This document shows positions 34,901 to 42,306 of a stretch of DNA of 64,000 nt, one piece after another. Positions within the stretch are counted from its first letter, which is position 1. The number at the start of each line of letters is the position of its first letter. The DNA is from Euptelea pleiosperma (lineage: Eukaryota > Streptophyta > Magnoliopsida > Ranunculales > Eupteleaceae): assembly GCA_035048495.1 (NCBI GenBank), contig CM068547.1, forward strand, positions 31,317,913 to 31,381,912, in the 5' to 3' direction. The notes beneath the pieces are model-generated. The model did not search any database. It was not told where the DNA came from and was given only the letters and a program-made list of their open reading frames with translations. The translations under genes and the position numbers were made by a program.

Positions 34901-37900
34901 TACAAATGAAACTACTGACATGTGAGGACAAACCTTCTTGAGGCTTACCAGAATATAAAAAAAACCTTGCTAAGGGCCTCGGCCACAATGATGAAGAGAA
35001 GGGGTTGGCACCCTATGGCTTTTGTTCTTTAGGTCATCATCAGCCTATGGGATTTGTAGGGTCAGGAATGCCCCTCCATCTTCTTCTTCTTCTTCTTCTT
35101 AGGAATGGTTCTTCTTCTTCTTCCTTTTTTTTATTTGACAAGTAACAAAGTATCATGTAGTAATGTACAAGAGAATGTACAAAAACTTGCTAAGTACCTC
35201 AGCCACAATGTTGGCACCCTATGGCTTTTGTTCTTTTGGTCATCACTTTTTTTTATAACTGTATTATATCATTAAAGAAGGGGAGAACCCCTGAAAAGCA
35301 CAAAAATAGGCGGAACTAACTTCTGATTGGAGGAGAGATTTCCCCTAATAACTCATTCCATCTATATACAGAAGTATCAAAAACGACTCCTCTGAGAAGC
35401 GGGGAAACAGTCCCAAAGGTACAGCAGGGCTTTCACATCTAGAACCATCTCATGACTGCCCTCTCTTTCCCTACAAAAATCCTTCGATTCCTCTCCTTCC
35501 ATGTGGCCCACAATACAGCAAAACGGGAGACTCTGCCATAGAAATCGCCCTATGCCAGTGAAGGAGTCTTCCGCCACCCTTTGGAAGAAGCCACGGACGT
35601 GCTGCGGAACTACAAAAGGGATGCCGGAGTGATAGAAGAAAGTATGCCACACCTCTGAGGTGAACTTACAGTGAACCAGCACGTGATCCACTGACTCTAC
35701 GGAAGACTTGCAAAGCACACATCTGTTAGGCATCGACATTCCTCAAATGACCAAGTGGTCTACCGTAAGTATCTTGTTCTTTTGGTCATCATCAACCCAA
35801 AGGATTTGTATTTTTTTTTTATTTTTTGATAAGTAAACCCAAAGGATTTCATGAATTTTTAAAACTCTGCATGACTTCACTTTCACTTTTCTTAAGACTT
35901 GTTGGGTTGTTATCAGGGAGGATCTTATGAAGGTGCTTGGTTAATTTCACGAGATAGGTAAATGAAACAGTCAAAGGGTAGTATGGAAAACGGTTTGCCA
36001 ACCGGGTGTCGCGGTGGGAGTGTCAGCCGAATGCTCAGAGCTAAACAATTATGGAGAACTCTTAACATTTTCGACAAATAGCTTCATGGTAATGGTAGAG
36101 AAAAACCTTTCGAAGAATTACTACAGTCAAATATAGTAGGTTGTATCAGAGTAGGTTACTGGCTAGCCAGAGGCATGCATCCCAGTCGCTTCTTCAATTC
36201 CCCGGTCAGGCCTTATGCAACGACGTACACCAATGTTGGATTGAGTTTAGTCGTCTGTGGTACTTTTTAGTGAAGGAGAGGGATGGGTCCTCCCCCTTCA
36301 GCCCATTAACAGAAGTAATCGAACTTTCAGATCGGAATGAATGGTGGTTCTTGGTTCCCACAGGGCTGCCTATTCCACGGCGACTCTGTCCCTTGACATG
36401 ATTGGCTATACCTAACTATGGATAGCTAGAAATAGCGCCCGATCAACGTCATGTGGTTATCCCTTCACTTCCGAGTGACTGGAGGCATGGTCCATTGGTT
36501 AGGTGGACACCGCCTCGTTTCCCTTCGAATCTCGTAGTTTTTATGTACTTTACTGCTCTACTCTCGGCACACGCATTAGAATCCCAAACCTTCCTGATAG
36601 TGCTTTTGGGATACCGATGATTAGTCGGTCGCGTATTGTGTCATGTATTTAGGGGGGCCCTTTCCGCGTATGAACGCATTGGGAACGGGTGACCAAACCA
36701 ACCTCTGCCTCGCTTTGGCAGCCTAGACTGTTGTTCTACTGCTTAATGTAGTAGTGTCTACTTATTTCAGGTCCCGTTGTTAACGCACTAAACTCTGGTC
36801 GGTCTCCTCCATCTGCCCTCGAGCAGTCCGAGTTGATCCTTCAGATCTCGATTTTTTCGCATGTCTATTTGTTCAGGTCTCCACTTCCTCCTCTTTAAAC
36901 TTTCTCTCACTCTCAAGAGATGTCACATTGTCGTCTTACAAAGAAGAGAACGAAAGACCATCGAGACTAGGTTTAATGAGCCTCCAACATGTAAAGTCCT
37001 TCATAAAACTCAAAAATCTCCTTTCTTATCAAAATTCTTGAGGGAACCTATGAATAGCCCTAATAGGAGATAAAATAAAAGAAAGTTGATTGAGATGATT
37101 TGAGCATGTGCAACGAAGACCAACTATGGCACCAATGAAAATGAGCACTTTAGTGAGAAAGGAAGGCCAAAACTAATATGAATGGAATTAGTAAGAAAAG
37201 ATCTAAAGAGTTATGCTTTCTCAAAAGATATAGCTCTAAACAAAGTCAAATTGTAAAATAAGATTCATATAACCACCCCAAAACATTTGGGATAAGGCAT
37301 ACATAATGATGATGATCCTCAAAGAATGTCGCTTTTTTTCCTTAAAATGTCTTTTAATAGAACAGTGTACAAAAAATTGGCATTCTAGATTTTTGTATTA
37401 TGCCACACCCAATTTTATCAATTTCTTCACAGCCACCGTGCAAATCAAATTAGCATTATTATATTCATCACAATCTTGCCACTCTTCCTAAGATCTCACA
37501 CGTTGTACTAAACTCAGTCGTCACCATAACTTTATTAGCATCACCTCCAGAGGTTGCTTCCAAGTTCACTATCAACTTCAAAGTTCACTATCAACTTCCA
37601 AGCTTTGCCTCTAATACCAAAACAGATGTAGGACAGTAGTCAAACTATCTCGAAATCAAAAGAATACCTTCACAAAGAGTCAGCACACAAGAAAAGCCTT
37701 ACACTGGTGAAATAGAGTGCTTTGGAGGAGATAATAGAAAAGAGTTGCATCAGCTTAATATATTCTACAATGGAGTACCATTAAAATAGGGGAGCCACAC
37801 CTCAAAGAAAACAAAATAGCTTCTAATCTCTATTCGGTTCTATAAAAATAAATTGTAAGAGGTATTTATTGAGGAAGGGGTTGTTAAACAACCATTTACC

Positions 37901-40429
37901 CCATAAGATCGACAAGTTGAGGAAAGGCGAAACAACTATGTATACCAACGGGTCGTCAGGCCAACACAATACATGCGTGGGAACAAACCATCCGCTAACA
38001 TGCCCCCTCAACGGGAATACACTATCCTAACATGGACCTGTACCATGTTCATCATTTGGCCATAACTCACTCAAATCATGTCTGAATTGCATAATTTTGG
38101 TCTCATTGGAAAACTAATCAGAATAAGCATTCTATTGATACTAAAATTAAGGCGTTAAAACTGATTGGCACAAATTTTAAAATCAAATCGTAGTTCTCAA
38201 TGAGCAATCGAAAAGATTCTAGAGCATCCTCGGGGTTAGGTACTGTTCCTCCAATGATCGTAGTACCAAGTACTTCCCGACGAGCTCTAATATGATCCGA
38301 TTTATAAATAAGTTGAAAAGTCTGTGTTGTCAATTCCAGGAGTGTGATTAGTTAGTTGACAGTCGCGTGTAACTCTAGTAATTTGAAGACCCAAAGCGTC
38401 AACAACACGTGGACTTCACCAACTTTTCAGAGAATAGCAAAGCAGACTAATGAAGAACAACTCGAAGAACAACTCAAAGAACGTATATCAGTGAAAGATA
38501 AAGTCGTATCAGCATTGAAATGTGGAACTCAACTTAGCAGACATTCTCAACTCAGCAGAAGTATATTTTGTGTTAATTCAGGGGGTTGACCGCGCAATTC
38601 GAGCAGCCGACCGGACCCTTTGTATCTCTCGGCATTTGCAATTGGGGCTAATACAGCCTGACCGGCCAACCGCCCATTTGGTGCGGTCGATCGCCCTTTA
38701 CTAATGCTGAGCAATCGACCGACCATTATGTGCAGCCAACCGCCCCGCTTTTGTGGTGTTTTTTTATAGTTAACCTGAAGGTCAACCGTCCCTTGGACAG
38801 ACTTCTGTCTCTAAGCAGTCAACCGGCCAAAATGTGCGGTCAACCCCCCATGAAAAGCGAATCTTGGGTTAACTTTTTGAGTTGCGACTCGCGATTTTTG
38901 GTTTGTGTGGGCCCGTCCCAACGGGCATATTTGAGTTTGTTTTTCTCCTCTATGAGCCCCTTATATTAGAAGCTTAACCCTAGTTTTAAACAAATACTCT
39001 TTTACTCCAAAAACTCATTTGATATTAACTAAGTTTGAAAAGAGTTTAGTTCATTGAGAGTCTCATCTGAGTTGTCCTAACTTCATCATTCTATGAAGAC
39101 TCCAAAGATTTGATAGTCTCCACTCCATCATCTCAAGGCTTCCTCTTCTACCAAGTGGGGTATAATCTCTGTGAGTGTTTGCATTTGTGGTGAAACTTCT
39201 CTCGAAGATTCAACCTTTGGTTTGGATTCATCTTAAGATAAGTATTTATTTGAAAAACCCTTAGTTGAATTATATATATCAAAATCTGTGAACCCTTGTT
39301 TGGTTGGTGAGTGGTTACTCATTGTAATTGAGTTGTGGATTGTAGATCCATTAGGAATCTAGGTATTTCTTAATTCTACTGGCCTAGATGACTAGCTAGG
39401 TGCTACGATAGTGATTCTCGTATGTTAGATTAAGTGGATACTTAGTTGGATTATTCCGTTCAATTGAGAAGTGTTGTAATGCATGATTAAGTGAATAATA
39501 AATAGCTCGTGTTGAGTGTTTTGAGAGTGGATGCAGGAGCGAGTTCACCGAACCACTATAAATTCCTGTGCAGTGCAATTGTGAATCTCTTGTGTTTGTC
39601 TCATATATATTGCAGTACTTGCGGATGAATGTTAAAACGTTGAATGATTGATTTTTTTCTGCCTAGTATTATTGTTAATTTTAATCTACACTGAGTAATC
39701 CACAAAAAAATTTTAATTGTCCTATTCACACCCCCCTCTAGGACTTGCTATAGCGATTGAAAGGGAATTTCATAAGCATCTCTTGTAAAATGTGAGCAAC
39801 ACCAAATCCATCTAGAGACCAACTTCCCTTTCTCTTACCCATTGTCCCCCTTGCTTGGCTCTTCCTCTAAGGGTTGTTGTGTAACAAGTGCGTAATGTAC
39901 ACTGTAACGTCCATGGAGTTTTTCATCACATTGATGAATTAATTTCAGGGTATAGGGATTTCCTGTTATAACAGGTTGCTCAAAAAGATCTCCTGTTCTT
40001 CCATCAAATATTCTGCTTTTTCTCGGATATTGGCCATAACTCACTCAAATCATGTTCGAATTGCATAATTTTGGTCTCATTGGACAACTAATCTGAATAA
40101 GCAGTCTATTGACACTAAAATTAGGGCGTTAAAACTGATAGACACAAAAGAATATGGCTATAGGTAGAGTGATAAGATTGGACTGCATTATTCTCCTCTT
40201 TTTCGTATGTCTTGCATAAGTATTTTTATCGTGACGCATGCAACTCAGGTGCTCTATAAAATGGTGCTCCATCCCATTTTCGTCATTGCATCATGTATCT
40301 AAGTCACTCCCAAAATCCACGAACAGAGCAAACCTCAAACAACATACAACTCATGGTCCAAGACACAACTTGCAATGACCCGTCATTAATGAGCACTGAC
40401 CAGTCTAGTGCATCTGGAGAGGGGGGAAG

Positions 40430-40472
<43 letters not shown>

Positions 40473-41692
40473 GAGAAAGAGAGACTACAACATAACCATC
40501 AACTAGCTGTCGCCTAAATATTCATTTCATATGCAATATGTTAACGTATTACCTCTACATGTGATATGAGAAGATATCACACAATTGTAATATAGTCTTC
40601 CCTTAGGAACTTTAATTTCAAAGTTGGTAAAGAACCCACTTGTTTTGGATGCCGAAAGCACGTAAAACAGAACGTCCCAATACAGAGTTGACATAACACA
40701 AAAACCATAACTTCTGAAGTCTTAGAAGCCATTTTTCAATTTCGTCATTTTTTTGTTTTTTCAGGACTAACTATGCAACATTTACAGAGTTTATTAAACT
40801 TTTTTTTTTCAAAGAGCCTTTGGATTTCTATAATTTTGCGCCATATTTTTTATATCGTCAACTTTAAAATTCAAGTCCTACTAAGCTTGGAAAACTCAAT
40901 GAGCTGACTCAAGCTCAAGATGCATCGAAATTCTATGATTTATGAAGCACAACAAAGGCGACTGGAGGTGCACATCAACATCAATAACTAACAGGAATCT
41001 TCTTTTTTTTCTGTTTTTTTTTTAACTAACAGGAATCGAAGTGTTATTAGATCAACAACACAGCACGAAAGTCTTTCTTTTTATTCAACTTGAACTTACA
41101 AATAGATGATTCGGATCAGGGTGGAACAAGATACTTGTCACAACCCCCTTGTGACCAGTGAAGTGATGTGTACAGAAGCCACCATCCACATCCCATACAA
41201 GGACTTTCCTATCGGCTCCTGCGGTCGCAAGCAATCCACCCGACGCATCGCACGCCATGCCCATCACTGGACCCTCGTGTCCCTGCACAAAAACAACACA
41301 TTTTTCTAATCTAGCCCGCATTTCACAATAGCAAAAAAGACTGCATAGAGAGAGAAACGGAAGGAATTAATGGAAATTATGGCTTTGTGCTGTACCTTCC
41401 ACGACCGCAAGCATTTGGACGAGGAGAGATCCCAAACCCTAATTTGCCGGCTATGGCTGGCGGAGAAGAGGAGTTTATCGTCGGGGCTGAGAACCAGAGC
41501 AGTGACGAGCTCTGAATCTCCTTCAATGGTTGCCTTTATCGAAGCGTTCGATGAGTCCACGATCTTGATCTTGTCGTCGCAGGCGCAGACTAGAAAAGAT
41601 CCGTCGGAAGAGACGGTAAAAGGCCCTCCGGTGTAGAATTGTTGCAGCGAAGGAACGCAGCGGTAGTTTTTCTTGAGGCTCACAGACGCCAT
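19958..41692 (-). CDS. TOZ: TORMOZ / UTP13 (TBL3) WD40 protein, 14 exons, one frameshift
   Basis: WD40 subunit of the nucleolar SSU processome (UTPB, with U3 snoRNA) that processes 18S pre-rRNA; in Arabidopsis TORMOZ is needed for embryo divisions. Exons: 41692-41396, 41282-41100, 33765-33616, 31441-31221, 31057-30772, 30200-30066, 29699-29584, 27536-27380, 27275-27030, 26944-26868, 23739-23620, 21550-21420, 21347-21173, 20230-19958. Two WD40 propellers occupy about residues 10-640 ([45 protein letters not shown]). The UTP13 C-terminal domain follows ([20 protein letters not shown]) and then a basic tail ([10 protein letters not shown]). Exons sum to 2567 nt, one short of a multiple of 3. The missing base is in exon 9 near 27045-27052, where ITRG continues in another frame as QFVSC. 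Intron 3 has a GC donor. Introns 2 (7.3 kb), 3, 7, 10 and 11 are long and repeat-laden. Confidence 0.93.
22960..23364. mobile_element. PIF/Harbinger MITE in TORMOZ intron 11, TSD TTA
   Basis: 405 bp with TIRs GAGCATCGCCAACC and GGTTGGAGATGCTC (one mismatch), flanked by TTA at 22957-22959 and 23365-23367. The interior repeats CATCAAATTTGAAG and TATAGAG words. It ends about 250 bp from exon 11. A second GAGTTCAACCC/GCGCCTCCAAC pair inside may be a nested or rearranged copy. Confidence 0.85.
24610..26090 (+). pseudogene. hAT transposase relic (DUF659-type) in TORMOZ intron 10
   Basis: Decayed hAT transposase on the strand opposite to TORMOZ. Fragments in several frames resemble the family in order: [12 protein letters not shown] (after 24630), [15 protein letters not shown] (25128), [20 protein letters not shown] (25218), [20 protein letters not shown] (25306), and a C-terminal piece [19 protein letters not shown] (25940). 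Stops and frame changes interrupt every segment, so no enzyme is made. TIRs and TSD were not located. Assignment rests on recalled family patterns. Confidence 0.65.
24902..24918. repeat. G17 homopolymer
   Basis: Seventeen consecutive G within the hAT relic. One of three long G tracts in or beside TORMOZ (others 30273-30288 and 41806-41824). Confidence 0.95.
26477..26641 (+). mobile_element. tRNA-derived SINE in TORMOZ intron 10, 17-bp TSD
   Basis: 165-bp insertion flanked by perfect 17-bp repeats TAAGACGAAGAATTGTT at 26460-26476 and 26642-26658. The head carries AGCTGAGTTGGTCGG (A-box-like) and CTGGGATCGAGTC (B-box-like), and a second B-box-like GGTTCAGTCCC. The 3' end is TATTTACTTATCAAA, resembling the tail at 59780-59800. 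Opposite in orientation to TORMOZ. Confidence 0.85.
28259..28646. repeat. Perfect 194-bp tandem duplication in TORMOZ intron 7
   Basis: Units 28259-28452 and 28453-28646 are identical by line-by-line comparison. Each begins AGAAACCACCATGGAAAAAT and ends GGTTACTTTCACCGCAT. No gene or transposon feature inside. Either a very recent duplication or an assembly artefact. Confidence 0.9.
30255..30288. repeat. (GT)n followed by G16 in TORMOZ intron 5
   Basis: A GT dinucleotide run passes directly into sixteen G (30273-30288), about 70-90 bases upstream of exon 6 on the minus strand, where it reads as a C16 run followed by (AC)n. Confidence 0.9.
30452..30486. repeat. (TA)n / (GA)n microsatellites
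   Basis: TATATATATATATATATA and then GAGAGAGAGAGAGAGAG, with further ACAGAG repeats to about 30512, in TORMOZ intron 5. Confidence 0.85.
33035..33275. repeat. 121-bp tandem duplication in TORMOZ intron 3
   Basis: Two adjacent units (33035-33155 and 33156-33275) starting CTTCATGCAAAGCTAACCAA and ending GTGTGGA-TAAC-ACCAAC, roughly 90% identical by eye. No gene or TE signature. Confidence 0.8.
34965..35245. repeat. Diverged tandem duplication in TORMOZ intron 2
   Basis: The segment CCTTGCTAAGGGCCTCGGCC to TTTTGTTCTTTAGGTCATCA (34965-35041) recurs at 35187-35245 as ACTTGCTAAGTACCTCAGCC to TTTTGTTCTTTTGGTCATCA, with the LINE at 35246 breaking the second copy. Between them lie CTT repeats and a T-rich LINE/SINE tail (TTATTTGACAAGTAACAAAG, 35133-35152). 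Confidence 0.65.
35246..35773 (-). mobile_element. 5'-truncated LINE with RVT zinc-binding domain, 18-bp TSD
   Basis: A 528-bp non-LTR insertion on the minus strand in TORMOZ intron 2. It ends in a poly(A) tail (T run at 35247-35254 on +) and is flanked by perfect 18-bp repeats TTGTTCTTTTGGTCATCA at 35228-35245 and 35774-35791. The frame at 35739-35377 encodes [18 protein letters not shown] then EVWHTFF, the zinc-binding (zf-RVT) domain at the end of plant LINE polymerases; only this 3' part was copied. Same orientation as TORMOZ. Confidence 0.88.
35808..35835 (-). mobile_element. 28-bp micro-retroinsertion with 14-bp TSD
   Basis: GTA, then a T-rich run interrupted by one A, then GATAAGTA, lies between perfect 14-bp repeats AACCCAAAGGATTT (35794-35807 and 35836-35849). 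Read on the minus strand it is TACTTATC followed by an A-rich tail, the same terminus as other LINE/SINE tails in the window. Best read as an extremely 5'-truncated retrotransposition event. Confidence 0.7.
35980..36860. other. Possible mitochondrial DNA insertion in TORMOZ intron 2
   Basis: About 0.9 kb of balanced, low-repeat sequence, GC-richer than the surrounding intron. It holds an 86-residue open frame (36141-36401, begins [15 protein letters not shown]) and no TE signature. The composition and long fortuitous frames resemble plant mitochondrial DNA, but I recognise no mitochondrial gene. Unidentified otherwise. Confidence 0.3.
37075..37325 (+). repeat. RTE-type LINE 3' end fragment
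   Basis: Broken frames resemble the C-terminus of plant RTE/LINE polymerases ([32 protein letters not shown]). The fragment ends with CCAAAACATTTGGGATAAGG and then ATGATGATGAT, the typical RTE 3' end. In TORMOZ intron 2, antisense to the gene. Confidence 0.6.
38166..40029 (-). pseudogene. rpoB: Plastid rpoB C-terminal fragment (NUPT), split by an LTR element
   Basis: Two blocks on the minus strand give consecutive parts of the plastid RNA polymerase beta subunit. 40029-39773 encodes [42 protein letters not shown] and, frame-shifted, [10 protein letters not shown]. 38313-38166 continues with [20 protein letters not shown] and [12 protein letters not shown]. About 400 bp of rpoB is present. 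Substitutions, frame shifts and loss of the last ~25 codons show it is not functional. A 1.46-kb element is inserted in the middle. It lies in TORMOZ intron 2. Confidence 0.88.
38314..39772 (+). mobile_element. Solo-LTR-like element inserted in rpoB fragment
   Basis: 1459-bp insertion beginning TGAAAAGTC and ending GGGAATTTCA, with 5-bp flanks TAAGT (38309-38313) and TAAGC (39773-39777). The uninterrupted plastid sequence supports a single TAAG-C here. TG...CA ends, 5-bp TSD, no coding region and a CACCCCCCTCTAGGAC-like 3' end fit a solo LTR of a Copia (SIRE-like) element. The alternative border, shifted by one base, gives a perfect ATAAG TSD. Confidence 0.7.
40434..40470. repeat. (GA)n microsatellite
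   Basis: About 36 bases of uninterrupted GA repeats in TORMOZ intron 2, 630 bp from exon 2. Confidence 0.9.
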
Positions 41693-41729
41693 TGCAGGTT
41701 GGGAAGGAAAGCTAAAGTGATAGGATACC

Positions 41730-41763
41730 CTCTAAAACCCTGAAACTCTGCAGGGTTTTAGAG
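41730..41763 (-). promoter_or_regulatory. Perfect 13-bp hairpin in TORMOZ leader
   Basis: CTCTAAAACCCTG (41730-41742), loop AAACTCTG (41743-41750) and CAGGGTTTTAGAG (41751-41763) form a perfect stem 38-71 bases upstream of the ATG. The arms include AAACCCT, a partial telo-box. Whether it is transcribed depends on the start site; TAGGGTTT at 41783-41790 (telo-box, AAACCCTA on the gene strand) lies just upstream. Confidence 0.7.
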
Positions 41764-41805
41764 AAGAGTGTTGAGGGTGGCTTAGGGTTTTAGACACGGG
41801 GGACC

Positions 41806-41824
41806 GGGGGGGGGGGGGGGGGGG
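41806..41824. repeat. G19 homopolymer upstream of TORMOZ
   Basis: Nineteen G (C on the coding strand) 114-132 bases before the TORMOZ ATG, just upstream of its telo-box. GGGGG and GG blocks directly to the left make the whole GGGGGACCG-G19 region strongly G-rich. Confidence 0.93.
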
Positions 41825-41839
41825 CGCAAAGTTTCAAAT

Positions 41840-42306
41840 GGTCCCTTATAACGGCCTGTTAACGTTACCGTTATATCCGGTCACTTAAAAATGGTCATAA
41901 ATTAATTATTTTGTTATTTTTCGGAATAACCTCAATAACCGTAAAATAATGTTTGATTTCTGAAATAACGGCCATTATTTCCATTATAACAGCCGTCAAA
42001 ACACTAAATCCATTTTTTTCAATTTTGGATGTTATTTTATAAACAGCTTAACGTGGTTGGGGCGTTACCATTATAATGACGTTGTCTTTGTTACAATGGC
42101 CAGTTTTTAACGAGTAAAACTTCTGTCACAATGGGATTGCAAATCACACAAAACACAGCCAATGAGTTCTCGGCACGTACACCTAAAAAGCAAAAACATA
42201 TGGGTACGTTGCATAAGCACTTGTGTACGTGCCGAGAACTCATTGGCTGTGTTTTGTGTGATTTACAATTTCGGTGTGATGGAAGTTTTACTCGTTTTTA
42301 ACCATG
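41840..42306. mobile_element. hAT-like MITE (CATGGTTTTAAA family) with nested element
   Basis: Recognised by TATAACGGCC, CGTTACCGTTAT and TTGGGGCGTTACC words and by the right terminus TTTTTAACCATG, shared with 18144-18466 and 48359-48629. A Mutator-like MITE interrupts it 4 bases before its right end. The left border is approximate. Confidence 0.65.
42112..42293. mobile_element. Mutator-like foldback MITE, 9-bp TSD (nested)
   Basis: 182 bp, almost entirely two complementary arms of ~75 bp: GAGTAAAACTTCTGTCACAA at the left and TTGTGACAGAAGTTTTACTC-like at the right, with AATGAGTTCTCGGCACGTAC inside. Perfect 9-bp TSD GTTTTTAAC at 42103-42111 and 42294-42302. Removing it restores CAGTTTTTAACCATG, the normal end of the host element. 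Confidence 0.9.

Larger units (their letters stand above)
38056..40139. repeat. 110-bp direct repeats bracketing the rpoB fragment
   Basis: The units at 38056-38165 and 40030-40139 both run from TTGGCCATAACTCACTCAAA to GGCGTTAAAACTGAT with about 8-10 differences. They abut, or nearly abut, the plastid-derived segment on both sides. They could be repeats of a carrier transposon or a filler duplication made at insertion. Confidence 0.75.

Noticed and set aside
35377..35739. Independent minus-strand gene in TORMOZ intron 2
   Set aside because: It encodes a retrotransposon zf-RVT domain within a TSD-bounded insertion.
36141..36401. Protein-coding gene
   Set aside because: No recognisable domain, promoter or splice support; treated as possible organellar or unknown sequence.
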